From Isoetes taiwanensis (taxonomy: Eukaryota > Streptophyta > Lycopodiopsida > Isoetales > Isoetaceae), in the NCBI GenBank assembly GCA_021234155.1, contig JAJEKV010000003.1, positions 21,853,569 through 21,917,568 of the forward strand: DNA of 64,000 nucleotides, given 5' to 3'. This document shows positions 33,961 through 46,492 of the stretch, piece after piece; position 1 is the first letter of the stretch; every line of letters starts with the position of its first letter. The notes under the pieces are model-generated. The model had not been told where the DNA came from and made no database searches. It saw only the letters and a list, made by a program, of their open reading frames with translations. The position numbers and the translations under genes were made by a program.

Positions 33961-34886
33961 CATGAGACATTGTTATCACAACTTCCAAAGAATTGTAGAT
34001 GACATGGACTAAGTCGATCTCAGAGTACTTTCCCCGAAATATTGTAATACTTTGTTATAAGAACTCAAGAACCGACTACTTCGTATGCATTATGTACATC
34101 AATGTACATAAGATGTACAACAGATGTACATCTTATGTACATCTGCTGTACATTCCAAAAATATTATAAAAATTTGTTAAGTGTAAGTTGATTAGAATTG
34201 AACACAAGAAAGTTGAATTGCATAAACACTAAAAAATGGTTTCACCATGGCAAAGATAAGAAATGGACAGTTTTTCATGTACAAATGGTTGATATATTTA
34301 TATTGTGGACATAAATATAACACACCCGAAAATGAGCATGGCTCATAATTCATGACCAAGCTTCAAAATGTCGTTAGGGAGCCCTGATATCTTATGACTA
34401 TTGCATCATGTCTTCCAGCCCACGAGAGGTCAAGAGATATCCTCTAAAGCAAAGAGTCCATGCGGTTTCTATAGCACGTGCAATCGCAAACCTTTCCATC
34501 CTACATGGCCTCGCATCTTCCAGACACGTGCCTTCCCCAAGGGTTGTGCAACAAGTGATTTGCTGCCAATATACCTTTCATGGTTGCTCGCTCCTCATAA
34601 TTTTCAATTTGCTCAACCTTTTCCCAAAGTTCGTGAACAAAGAAAGATAGAGGCGATAATCGGTCCCCAACCCTATGTACTTGCAGCTTGTGTTTGGTTT
34701 GTATTACCTCCGGTGCAAATTAAACTCTATCTCTTAGTTTCTTAATAGTCTTTTGTGTTTCACCATTCATCTACAAAGCAAATGAAGATCACTTAATTAT
34801 GTATACACACTCATAATTGTACCAATAAGAAAGACAAGAAGAATAGAGTACTCAAGTGCAATGAACAAAAACTTTGATACATATAT
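33961..34886. other. noncoding DNA with TGTACA cluster
   Basis: TGTACA-type units recur at 34090-34155, including a short inverted pair around agatgtacatcttatgtaca. No gene is recognised elsewhere. Confidence 0.5.
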
Positions 34887-35690
34887 TCATAACATTTGAA
34901 TTTGTACATCACCAAAGTCTGTACCAACAATGGGCCAGTCGAGAGGCCAATAACATGATGGCGCCCTCCATTCCTTGTTCCGATATTGACTAAATTTAGG
35001 CAAAGAGCACCCAAGTTGCTGCCATAGTTTGCTAGCAAAATCTGTTCCACCCGCCTCGATATGCCATCTCACCGCATTAGTCATTGGATGCTCTTTCACA
35101 TAAACTATACCATCTTCGCCATTTTGAATCCATTAAGCCATGGAATGAGCTCCATGACAAGCAATCAATACCAAATATATCGATGTCCAAGAGAAAGGAC
35201 ATATGTAGCTTCCTACAGTGATTCAAAGTGGATTTGTATCTTTCGTCGTCGATCGTAATCAGATGTCCATAGTACTCTGGGTACTCTTTCCATACCACAG
35301 CTAATGGTTTCACAAACAACCCCTTTTGAGGTTCAGTAGGGTGTTTGTGTGGCAGAGTCCAACACTGCTCCTGGCTGTAAACAAACTTCAGCTTTATGGA
35401 AAAAGCATCACAAATATGTTCCACAATTGGTTGAAGATTTTTTAGAAGTGAGTGAAGACCAGATGGCAACATCAAACCCTTCTCTTACAAATGCTAACAA
35501 ATGATGCTAACCCCGGCTGCGCAAAAAAAAACTCGCTTCCTATATTAAATTGAAGCTCATCTTTCCGGATCTGTTGGTATCTTGAGTTAATATTTTCATT
35601 CTTGTGCACACTCTTGCCCAACACGTAATTTAAGTCAAAGATAACGAGCTTTCTCCCGAATTAGACGATTCACCACGCCAGAAGAAAACA
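34887..35690 (-). pseudogene. FCP1-like HAD phosphatase domain of gene B
   Basis: RKLVIFDLNYVLGK (motif I, DxN form as in gene A) is followed by an FAQPGL segment, GFDVAIWSSLTSKK (motif II region), LKFVYSQEQCW, KPLAVVWKEY with the conserved lysine, LITIDDERYKSTLNH (motif III acidic pair) and finally VYVKEHPM, which fits the YVxxHP end of plant FCP1-like proteins. At least three frame shifts separate these, near 35500, 35450 and 35110. The same fold and the same altered motif I as gene A point to a shared family. Confidence 0.7.
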
Positions 35691-37859
35691 CTTGAGATTC
35701 ACAATTTATAATTACATTTCGGACACACAATTGAGAAAACACATTGATAATTACACGATTGTTATTTGCACAGTGTAAGTGAGACAAATAAATTAATTTT
35801 TTCATTACTTATTGAGTACAAAAGAAGCTCTGAGCATGGCTCATACAAAACTGTAATTTACAAACAAGTCAAAGGGACTATCTACCATGTGTAGGAACAA
35901 TCGCTTGTATATTCATCTCGCCTTCTACAATTAATGCCTCCATTAGATGATCCCTCCGTGACTTGGCATAGGCATCATGAACCAACCGGGTGTCATCTCG
36001 CATGGTGCACAAGTATTAGAGGACTATACCAACAAATAACTAATAGGAAAATAACATGTTCTACTTACAAAAATGGAGCTTGGGCGTGCATCAACCACTC
36101 GGATCTATGAATTTGTGCATGTAAGCCACAATGTACATGCAAGGGTTGCTGGTACTAGTTTACGCATTTTAGGACGTAACACGAGAGCATCAAAGTTCTT
36201 CCTACCATGGTTTAAGCCGTTGATCCGAGCATCATGTTATTGATCACAAGCTTATGAAACCTGCAAAATTGCAATGTGAGAATAAATCAAGCATAAGAAA
36301 TTGCAATATGAGAATAATCAAATCATAAAAACAAAACAGAAACTCATACTTACTTCTGGACCACTTTAGCATCGGGTACATAGCCTTTGACAGCAGAGAG
36401 GATCTGTATACTTGGGCTAGCTATACATGGAAAAGAGCTTTTCGTTGGACCAGCAAGCACAAGTATTGCCAATGCCACATTTGGGCCTTGCAGAATTGGA
36501 ACAAATATGTATTGGCATCTTGCAATCAAAATGCCATCCAGCCCTTCCTTTATGTTAGTGTTCTCGTGCATCCGCCCCTCTCTTCTTGAGGGAATTCACA
36601 AAATTCGGAAGGTGTCCTGGTCGAACCAGTAAAACTTGTGTTTCCAATCGATGGAAGATCAAGTACAAAGGTACCTACACACAAATCCAGTTACATATTA
36701 ATACATAAGATGAGTGACTTAGGGAATGAAATAACATAAATATGTTGAAATGCTAGCCTACCTCCCATAGACATCTACCATCTTAGAGGTCAAGTCCAGC
36801 CTTCCAAAGCAGAACTTCGTCCAACATCACTTTGAAAGATAGAGGGTGCAGCTTAGGAGGACAAATCCCTATAAGGAGTGAATGGAACCAACCTTTTCAT
36901 CGGTTCACTAAACTGCATAAGGAAACAACAAAGATTAGCAAAAGAATATATCTATTGTAATCAATTGTATATTACTCACCTTGTAAATTCATCACCGCTT
37001 CAAAGATCATCCGAGGATCGCTGACCTTATTTGTTATCACATCAATATTTGCTTGTAGATCCTCTTCCTCTTCCTGGTTCCGACTCGTAAGGATCGGGAT
37101 CGCCTTCCTTCACTACCGTGATCGTGTCCTATGTACAAAAAAAAATGTGGTTAATTACCATAAATCTGAGATGTTTAACAAAATTAGTTCATCTTGGACA
37201 TACCTCTTTCTAGGTGGTGGTGGCACTTTTTGCCCGGAGATTTTCTTTTTGAGGACATTTTTTTGTTGCCGGAGATTTTGCCTGTTTTTTTCCTTTTGGA
37301 GTGCCATCACCAAAGATTCTTTTGCCTCCTCTTTGGAGTGGACTCAACTACCAACTCAACTTCCTCTTCCCCGGTATCTCCCGGTTAAAATCTGATCTGT
37401 GTCCTTTGTAGCTTCTTCTCGAATGTGTCCGTAATCGGGACTCAGATGATGCCGAGACGTGTTTTGAATCTTTCTTAGCTTCTCCAATTACTAATTTAGC
37501 ACTTGGTGATGAAAGAGTTTCGCATTTAGCCATTGAAGGCTCGCACCGCAAATCGCTTTTAGCTTTCTCAAGTGCCATCCTCTCAATTTCCTCAACTTCA
37601 CTTTGCCATGTTCGAGGAGGCACTGTTGCAGATGGTTCTATTACTGGCACTGTAAATGTCATTGGTGATCTGGAGCTGGAAGGTTGAGGGTCTACAGATT
37701 CGGTCTGCTTATTATGCTCAGTAAAATCTGTAAAGAGAGTCGATGCAGATGGCTCAAGAACATCAGCCATTAAAGCTGCTTCTGGGATAGGAACAACCTC
37801 ATCTGCAAACAAACAAATGATCTAAATTTCAATAGACATAAAAGAACATGAAAACGGAA

Positions 37860-38300
37860 CTAATGAGAAATATCTGGTACATTCTGCCAAGCATGTACAT
37901 TTCATGTACATAAAATGTACCAAATGTACGTAACTACATTTAACTATAGCCAAATGTACATGTACATGTTCCTCAATGTACATAGAGGTACCTCAATGTA
38001 CCCAGATGTAGGTATCCAGTTAAGGAATGTAGATCTATGCCAAAAAAAAAGCACATATATGTAAAAAAATGCACATACTTATGAATCCATCTATAGATGC
38101 ACTCTAAAGATAAATGCATGTACATCTATTTGCAGATGTAGACTCCATTAGAGACATGTACAACTGATACAACTGCAGTCCAAGCTCAAAAATAAAAGCA
38201 TCAATAAACAAGCAAATATATGCCTATGTACCTCACTTACAGAGATGTACACTAAAAAGTTATACATGTACAAGGAATAGCAATGCACCGAAAGCCATAC
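37860..38300. repeat. TGTACA-rich degenerate repeat in gene B intron
   Basis: Many copies of ATGTACAT and near variants occur between two gene B pieces, a third cluster of the motif in 7 kb. Confidence 0.75.
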
Positions 38301-39600
38301 ATGTAGAACTATGCATTACAATAACAAATATGAATGAAGAGAAATATAAGTTTAAATTAGTTGAGAGCAATGCATACCTTTCACAAATAGGGAAACCAAG
38401 CTGAATTCAATGCCCTCATCCCGGATGCAACCTTTTATGCAATTACGCCTTTCATGGACCAGGATAACACAAGCGAAGAGGCAATAAGCATCTCTCGCAT
38501 GGAGCTAGCAAAGAACAAACCGGTTTTGCCAAAGCCTTGGCCACAACAGTACATGAACCGAATGTGATGAATCGCTCTATAGAAGTAGCTCCTACAGTAG
38601 GGGGGGCCTCGTGCGTAACAATAGGTCCCGCTCTCCCCATAAAATCCAAAATCTGTGAATGCCTTTGCTGAACCAATTCAATGCAATTAAGTTTTTCCTT
38701 TGCTTGTTCAATTGAGATTTCATGCCTTTCAATGTCTTTAGTTGCTTCCCCGCAAACCAATTTCTAGCTTAGAAGAGTGTTGTTCTTTATCATGTCTACT
38801 CATAACCAAGTCTTCCAACTTGTACTTCAACACTCAACATAACTTGATTTCCAGCAGATCCCGGGACAATTTGTCAAATTCTGCTTTGTCTCATCTATTT
38901 TCTCGGCAGATCTGGCGCAGATCTTCTGGATAGCATATCCTTTCTACCCTCAATCCGGCTGATGACCTTCAATGCATCCCTCCTTTTTTCTTCCAAAGGC
39001 TTCTACTTCATTCAATAGGTTAGTTTTTCTCCTCCAACCCATGCTTAAGTAATCGCTTTATTGTGTCAACATCTGATCTAGAATAACCTGTGGCTCTAAT
39101 ATTCTCACCGCAATACGATGTCCTGTTTGATAGTTGAGGATTTACCTGTTGTAGGGTCCTCTCAGAACGCCCGAAATGAGGGTTTTGGCAAGATCTTTGG
39201 CGGTCCTAGCCACGTCCATCCAATCAACAAGCCGTCCCTTCAAGTGAAGAGCAAATGCTCGCAAAATAGGTTGAAATATAATGGTTTGTAACCTGTTTTT
39301 TGCCATAAACCAATTCATAATATTTAAAAAATCATCTTTCCATGCGCTCGGATTCTCCCTTCCTTGAATCCTCGTCTGCTTTTTGGAGCTTCACCCCATA
39401 CCTCGCTCATAACCATCTCTAGGTTGGGTATGTGGGCCTCTGCATGTTTATCACAGAGGTCTTTGGCTTGGATCACCTCGTAACCCAAACGTAAACTCCT
39501 GAGGTAAAATTCCACTACCGAAGCACCGCATCTTGCTTGGGCTGTGGTGATGAGCAAGCACTCATCCGGGGGCGTTTTGGGGCCATAGCTAGATGAAGAA

Positions 39601-42600
39601 TTCGTGATCGGAATTCAAGCAGAGAAGGCAGGGGCGGGATAGTGAACGAGAGGCAAACCAAGAAAGAATTTGGGAAAGAATTTCAAAATCCGATAATTGC
39701 GGGTTCAGAGTAGTGGATAGCCATTAATCATGGCAGTTACTAGCTGGTCATGATGACAGTTATTCCAAAAATGTGCATTCGGTACATATGTATATGTACA
39801 AAAAGGGCTACATTTATAGACACCCTTTCATGCTTTTACCCAACAATGCAATATATCTTTTTTTTTCTATTATCTTCTTAATTTTAGTTGACAAGTCAAA
39901 TAGTCTCACAATCGTCAATGCATGCTTTTGTTTTAAGTGTTGCAAGTCCCATATAGTAAGCATTATAAGTACTTCCTACCTTAAAGAATTGAATTGATTT
40001 GATTTGATATTTATTATCCAAGGAGACCAATTGGCCTATGGGACCCAAACAACTACAAGAGATTTTGTGTTTATGTTTCTCAAGAGATTAACTACATATA
40101 TTTCCTTAGTTACCAATAAGGGAGATCTGTTTCTCAAGTATGGTGACTTGAACATGTGGCTTAGATGGTCGTGGAAGATTTTGTGGAGATACATATTTGC
40201 ATATGTTTTTTTTTCCACATAACATCTTTAATAATTTGCTTCCACCTAGAAGAAAATGTGTTTGTTTAAAATTTGTTGTTTGTTTTTACTTTGTCCCAAT
40301 TGTTTGTGGCATTGAACAGATGACGAGGTCATGCAAAGGGTGCGAAAGCATGTCGGTTCTCTATCAACTACTAGTAATGGTGCCCAGCGTTGCTAGGCAT
40401 CAGTTGAGAGGTTATAAATATTTTGGGTCGCAATGAGAAAGCTCGCCTTGTAATTCTTATTTTTGTAACTGTTGAGGCACTCTATGATATCGCTATTTTA
40501 ACAAAGTAGTCGTGTACCTTTTAAATATTTTAAGATTCTTTTTGCTGCATTCCAGTTCTTGAGGATTAGTTCTTAGCAAGTTAGGCATAGTTGAGTGGGA
40601 TATCCCTTGCTATTATAACGATCACCAACAACAACTGCCCTTTTTTCCCATAAGGTGATAGGTGATATCTTAAGAATTTAAATTAAGTGTTGATACATGT
40701 AGGTGAATAGCAAGAAGTTCCTAAAATGTTTCATGTTGTTTGGTTCTTTATCAAATATAAAATTAGCACACGTTCATATAGCAACAAAAAAACTTAAAGC
40801 AAACACCGATCGATATGCCAAAAAATATAGTATAGCCCACAATAATAATGCCTTGTGACTCGAACTTACATATTATGGTGTGCATCCTGGGGTCACATCG
40901 TCCAAGATTGTTGCTTCTTGTAGAAACGACAACATTCCATGCATATTTACTTCATTTTTCCATTCTGGTTGGCAATCAAACGTCTGCAAAATACAAAGAG
41001 GGTAGATAAGATTGTCATTTAAAGTAGATTATCTCCTACAATGGCCCTTTCCTTGTGTATGTCCCATACAAAATATGCAATTCTTGAAACATCAATTTCT
41101 TTTCACTCAATAAGCTCCATGCTATGAAATACCTTTTCATGCTTTCCTTTGTGCATAATTTTTCAACATGCCACATCATTTCTGCCATGCTAAGAGTATC
41201 ATCTCAGAAAGATCTAAGAGATAGTCATTTAAATAGGAGAATTAAACTCCCAACTCTTCAAAATGAATTCACTTATAGGAAGAGCCCTTTGTCAGATTTG
41301 CAAATGCACGATTTATAAATATTTTGCTGTAGATAGATAATTAACAACCAAGACAACATGAATCAAGATAGACACATTATTCTGATATTTTCCCAGCAAA
41401 CTTATTTGGCACACGCCATTTAAAATGGCTATGAGATAAGTCAGAGTGTCTGTTGTAAGGGGTTAAAACTACCATGCAGTTGCATTTTAGTACATTGTCG
41501 CAGTAGCCATTATTTTGTTCACCATACCAAACAGAGAATTCACTTGGCAAACAAACTCTAATCACGGATCTTGAAAGCTGCATGAGCATACTAAAAAATT
41601 GTCTGAGCAGACATGTAACCCATCATTGCAGCTGGAACTGTCTCTCAGAACCAACTGTAGATGTACTCTGACTATGCTCACTGCACAACCTTATTCACCT
41701 ATTAGTTGCTAGGCCTTACACTTAAAATCAGATATTCAATCAATCATATTTACATACCTGACATGTAAGGGCTCATGTTGGTATTAGAGATCATCCTCTC
41801 CCCTGATGGCATCTATACATCTGCCTCCATGGGCATTATCTGAACCAAAAGACAATGTGTTTGGTACATATAGAATTTGGGAAGGTCCTGAATTTGGAGA
41901 CTTGAATTGGCACCAGTCTATAAAGCAGTCTATCAAGACCAGAATTCCACATATCTTAGACCAACAATAGGATACAAAAGACTTCAGATATGCAAATATG
42001 CAAGATACACAGCTTTTGACATTTTAAAATTACATTACTTTGTTATGGCATTGTCTGGAACAATTAAAGCTGCCATTATCTTTATTCTCAAGCTGTTGAA
42101 ATAATTGTGTGTAAAGATATTAATCATTTGAGATGCGTAAATCAAGGGCACAAATTTGTTCTGTTGCTTCTGAATGCCACTGCATGAATGCAATGAGCTT
42201 GCACTTTGCCATATCTGCAAAGAGTTAAGAAAGGCTTTAAGAGCACGTAAATAGTTTTAAGACAACTTCATTACTAAGAGTTATTAATATCTGTAGGCTT
42301 GTTAAGAACATTGCAAGTGATTGCATAATAATCCCATATATGATGGATTAGGGGTGCAACCAACAAAGCATGTCTACTACTAATATGGCACTTGTTGTGC
42401 AATCACAGGTACTTAAAACATTGTAGTCTCTCAACCACAAAATAATAAGAAAACAAAATGCAATGCATACCTCTATGGGCGTCTCTATCTGATTGCCATC
42501 AATTAGTTGCAATTCATATTAATTAATGCTACATGTTTCATCTTTGCCATGGTCATACTAAATCCAAAAACTCTGTCTTTTGAGGCTCAAAAATTTTAGA

Positions 42601-43750
42601 TCTAAAGCTTGTGTTGCACTGTAAAGAACTTTGCATTCAATGCTAAACAAATTTGCTTAAGGAAGGGACAATTAGCGCAGCTTGTGGGATGGATATATAG
42701 AACCCAAATAATACATGGCTGTCGATAAGAAATGCAAAGAAAAAAGCATCTCAACTTACAACTATACCATGCATCGATTAAAGTAGGGTGAAGAAGAAAT
42801 AGAATCAGAAGAATTAATAGCCCTGCGGATTGAACGCTTCCTTAGAGCATCTCGATCTAGGTAAACGCCCTGCTTTCACAAAGCTATTCCTCTGTAAATA
42901 AGCCCTGACTTGTATGACCATATCTCTCTAATCTGCATTCGGTTGCCAAATCATATGCTTCCCTTAGCCTTAAGTTGTTTCCTCCTGATCTTTATTTTTC
43001 CGAAACAATACAACCCTAAAATCGGTTCTTCCCAAAATCAGTTTTGTTCTGCCGATTCTGTGAAACTTGCCCTGAAAATGGATGAGTTTATTGCCGAGGC
43101 AGAGAAATAGACGGAGGTAAAACGTCAAAGAAGTAAACGGGGCTTCTGAAAAGCAAAGGGACTGCTGGATCTGCTTAAACGATCTTGGCCACCCAAATTA
43201 GAACTGGATCCACGACACTAAAAAATAATAATATAGTTAAGATGCAAACATCAGCAAACAAGAATAAGGTCCTTATTAACACTGGCCTCAACTTATGCAT
43301 GACCAACACCTAATATCCGTTTCTATTGATGAGTGACATAAATAAAAATGTATATGTAGGGCATGACAAAAAGCTAGGATCATGGTCATGCATATGGGTA
43401 ATGTTCAGCTTGCTTATCTTAGAATAAAAAAAATAAGAGAGACACACTTGGGCTCCACTCAAGCTGCAATATTTAATTATCTAACTATTCAACGCTCTCA
43501 ACAGCCATCCTATATTTGCTTTCTAATAGGGATATGTAAATAGGTATGAAAAGTATCAGGAATACAATTTATAATGCTCCCACTAGTATGTATACATTAT
43601 TATGATTTAGACCGCAGATTTTGAAGAAAAAATTCCTACAAGTTCTTGCTCCAGAATAGAGTTTTGCTTCATAGTCTTCAAAGATTAACGCGTTAAGAGC
43701 TTTGGATTTTCTGGTTGAATAAAAAACCTGTGCATGCTCATCTAGCTACC
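39601..43750. other. intergenic DNA
   Basis: No gene is recognised. At 40382-40398 the hairpin GCCCAGC-GTT-GCTAGGC follows CTACTAG, as at 51949-51965, possibly a Helitron-type end. Short frames at 41124-41318, 41377-41589 and 42910-43110 have no domain. Confidence 0.5.
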
Positions 43751-44499
43751 TTATATCTGGACGTCTTCCAGTTTATTAGCAACAATTATCATTTTGAATA
43801 GGGAGGAGCTGGTAGCCCATCCTGGTTCACCAGCAAGGTTTGCTAACAGATTACCATTCTCAACCTGCAAAAAATAAAAAGGAAGTTTTGTTGATGTGCA
43901 GAACGTAAGATTTAAAAGGGCTGTTTTGTTTAGATGACCTGAAGATAGTGGCCATTGTGAACTCGGATGTGAACCTGCTGCTCTAATGATTTAGGATTGG
44001 TGCCTGGCCTGCTAATGATTGTAAAATGCTCCCACTCTTCTAGATTTTCAGCGCGGCATTCGAGTATCGTGCCGCCTCCATTACATGCCTGAACAACATG
44101 GTTGTCATACACTCTCAAGTAAGTGCTGACTGCCAGGCCGTCCAGACTTCTGGTAGGCCGCCATATCTGGAATTGAATTGAATTGAATTGAATTGAATTT
44201 TATCGCCATACGATGAAACAACATTGAATTGAATTGATTTTTATGTTGTATAGGTAACAGAATGAAATTGTAATGATTAGCACAACTTATATGCCATTTC
44301 CAAGGACATGGCATATATCAGCAACTGCATGGAATTAATTTTATCATCCACGATGAAGAAACATTTGCTTGCTGTTCAGACTTACCTTGAAAATCTCCCA
44401 AGCTCCTTGACTGTCAACCAGCCCAATCTTGCGACTTTTTCGATCTGCCTGAAGAAATTTTCCAGTGGACACATGCTGGAGTCGAATTTGTGTTCCATG
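43751..44499 (-). pseudogene. fascin-like domain of a plant GH5 glucan 1,3-beta-glucosidase, catalytic part missing
   Basis: Three in-phase exons: 44499-44386, 44166-43939 and 43864-43751 (introns 219 and 74 nt, all phase 0, good GT-AG). They encode HGTQIRLQHVSTGKFLQAD, then IWRPTRSLDG, YLRVYDNHVVQA and VHIRVHNGHYLQ, then SSLFKMIIVANKLEDVQI and a TAA. This is the N-terminal beta-trefoil (fascin/DUF569-like) region that precedes the family-5 glycosidase domain in plant glucan 1,3-beta-glucosidases. The expected upstream exon and the downstream barrel are not in the window, and the frame stops where the NGYG segment should begin. All exons are undamaged internally, so a short stand-alone protein is not excluded. 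Confidence 0.7.
44172..44245. repeat. GAATT microsatellite
   Basis: A (GAATT)n run lies inside intron 1 of the fascin-like fragment, with a second short run near 44224. Confidence 0.85.
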
Positions 44500-46118
44500 C
44501 TGTTTGACATATATGGGAGGATGAGACAGAGTTAGTTTTTGGGTTAGAAACAAAAATAAACCACAAGGAGTTTGATTTGAGTACAGACGCCAAGGACCGG
44601 AGACCTGTCAAAGCACCGTCCAAAGCACAGAGCCATTGCGCAATTCTGTTTGTGCTGTGTTTGCGAGTAAAATGCTTCTGCAGCACATTTCATTATGTAA
44701 CATTTAGTTCAGCATTTCTTATCGTGGGTTTGCCAAGAAATTGCGCCAAAACGCTTCCTTAGTGCGCTTTGCATTCTACAGGTCTTGGAGTAGAAAGATT
44801 CGCATAGCTACCTAATAGACACCAAAATACTGCCACGGATTCAACAACCCTGATGCATCTCCGAATGTCCAACAAAAGACTGGTATTATTTTATTCCATA
44901 TTTTATTTCGTGGTCAATCAACTAGCTACGTTTTGGGACTTCAAAAAGGGGCTGTGTCATTCCAACTTCGGTGCACAATTCAAGCGTGTATTATAGCTAC
45001 AGCATGTATTATTTCTGGACCCTTGGATTGTGCCACACATCACTTGAAGTCTTTCTGGGGTCAAACTGGCCCCTGTTGACTCAATTTTAAAGGGGCCCTT
45101 GAAGGCCACACATCATGGGTTAGGATAGTATACTAGCATCTGTACAGTACAGTGTCATACTAATACAATCCAGTACTGCACAACTCAAACATAGTAACCG
45201 AATTCCAACATTGAGCCTGGGGAATCGAACCCCAATTCCAATTCAATGCTCAGGCCTTGCCTGGAACAACATGAAGAGGACGTCTCCAACTATCTTATCT
45301 GAAGATAATGCCAGGCCTCCTCATAGTTACAGTAATTCCATGCATAGGGACGATCGAACACGTGCCACTAACTGCTACTCCAAGTTGCAACTGTCAATGG
45401 CATGCATTCGATGATCCCTATACATAGTGCTTGCCATGACGAAGAGCAATACCTGTAAGGGAGGCTGTCAGTGAGCCTGGGGAATTGAACCCCAGCGCAA
45501 TGCCAATGCTTAGCCAGGCATAGAGGGGATCGCCCTTATGCCTGGGGGCCAAAGTCCACTGGAAGTCCACAAATGTTAGTAACCATGGCCACAAATCTGC
45601 AACAAGAAAAGTACTCCAAGGCAAGGCATCAAATCAATAAACATCACATATTTACGAAGTCAATGTACATGTGGCAGAAATGCCACCGACATGCAACTGC
45701 ACAATAAAAAGATTTCACACAATAGCAAGAAGACAAAGCTCTAGTTCATAGGTTCCCTACCTGTAACCCGCCTGATGACGACATTAAGCTAGCGGATCTC
45801 CTGGGTCAGCAGACCCCTAGTAAGGCTCATGTGTGATCTTATTGCGTACAACTCAAACATTGGAGCCACAAGTTGCTCCCAAGCAACACTAAGAAATCGC
45901 CGAATCAATAGCCATAAAAAAACCTGTCAACTGCCTCCTCAAGGTCCTAAGGGAAGCAGCAATTTTGTGGGCCTTGGTGACAACCTGCACAATGCTTATT
46001 ATGAACTCCTCTGCAGTGGAGACCTGTTCACCCTCTAGAGGATACGCCTGAGGATCAGGACGGGATGTATCAATTCTAGAGCTTCAGAGACATCAATTAC
46101 CTCCCAGTTCCTTGTAAG
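44500..46118. other. noncoding DNA with a twice-repeated T-arm-like string
   Basis: A unit beginning GAGCCTGGGGAATYGAACCC occurs at about 45212 and 45473 and looks like a tRNA T arm on the minus strand (GGTTCRATTCC). The spacing to a possible A box is too short for a tRNA. A tRNA-derived SINE relic is possible. No gene is recognised. Confidence 0.4.
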
Positions 46119-46119
46119 A

Positions 46120-46279
46120 TTAGGCATGGCAAAAATTATCAATCTGCGTAGATTCTAAACCCACAAGCATGGAACCAAGACTAGAGATGGACACATGGGC
46201 AACGGGAGCCTTGGCCTTTCTCCCTGCTCGCCTCATAGACATGATAAAAAAGATAACCAACAAAACAAAGACAGAACAG
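46120..46279 (-). pseudogene. possible start of a retroelement gag-like frame
   Basis: A minus-strand frame reads MSMRRAGRKAKAPVAHVS and ends at 46120; further pieces can be followed leftward in broken frames to about 45780. It resembles the start of a retroelement polyprotein only in style. It is cut by the retroposon at 46280-46464. Confidence 0.25.
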
Positions 46280-46464
46280 AAATTCGTAAGAAGTTGTATA
46301 ATTGCTTTCAGATCTCCAATTGGCCTGATCGTATTAAAATTCCAATATGGAGTGATCATCTAAAAGTGATTGATGCTTCAGGGACATTTCTTACTTCTGG
46401 AAGTACTTTGTAATATTTTGAGTGTATAATATGAAGTAAATCACGTTCTTCAAAAAAAAAAAAA
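46280..46464 (+). mobile_element. 5'-truncated poly(A) retroposon (LINE-like) with target duplication
   Basis: The insert ends in a run of 13 A and is flanked by direct copies of a 28-base sequence (GATAACCAACAAAACAAAG...ACAG) at 46252-46279 and 46465-46492. It carries the end of a frame (WPDRIKIPIWSDHLKV) followed by a short 3' region, as expected of a 5'-truncated LINE copy. The perfect duplication suggests a recent insertion. Confidence 0.85.
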
Positions 46465-46492
46465 GATAACCAACAAAACAAAGACAGAACAG

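Larger units (their letters stand above)
34887..39600 (-). pseudogene. gene B: broken multi-exon gene with FCP1-like domain
   Basis: Minus-strand pieces in order: a start near 39590 (MAPKRPRMSACSS) with a frame break into 39557-39324; a coiled-coil piece at 38760-38480; a Ser/Pro/Lys-rich part at 37812-37200 ending in a gtatgt donor; a short acidic exon near 37100-36985 (DVITNKVSDPRMIFEAVMNL) with a gtgagt donor; a hydrophobic piece at 36571-36350; and an FCP1-like domain from about 35690 to 34887. The upstream pieces have no recognised fold, and their link to the phosphatase domain rests on order, strand and splice-like boundaries. Frame breaks occur throughout. Confidence 0.4.

Noticed and set aside
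36350-36571. Ulp1-type protease from YIFVPILQG in gene B
   Set aside because: The His-Trp and the catalytic Cys context expected of the family are not seen.
45208-45530. Two tRNA genes suggested by GGGGTTCGATTCCCC on the minus strand
   Set aside because: The distance between A-box-like and B-box-like parts is too short for an anticodon arm; kept only as a possible SINE relic.
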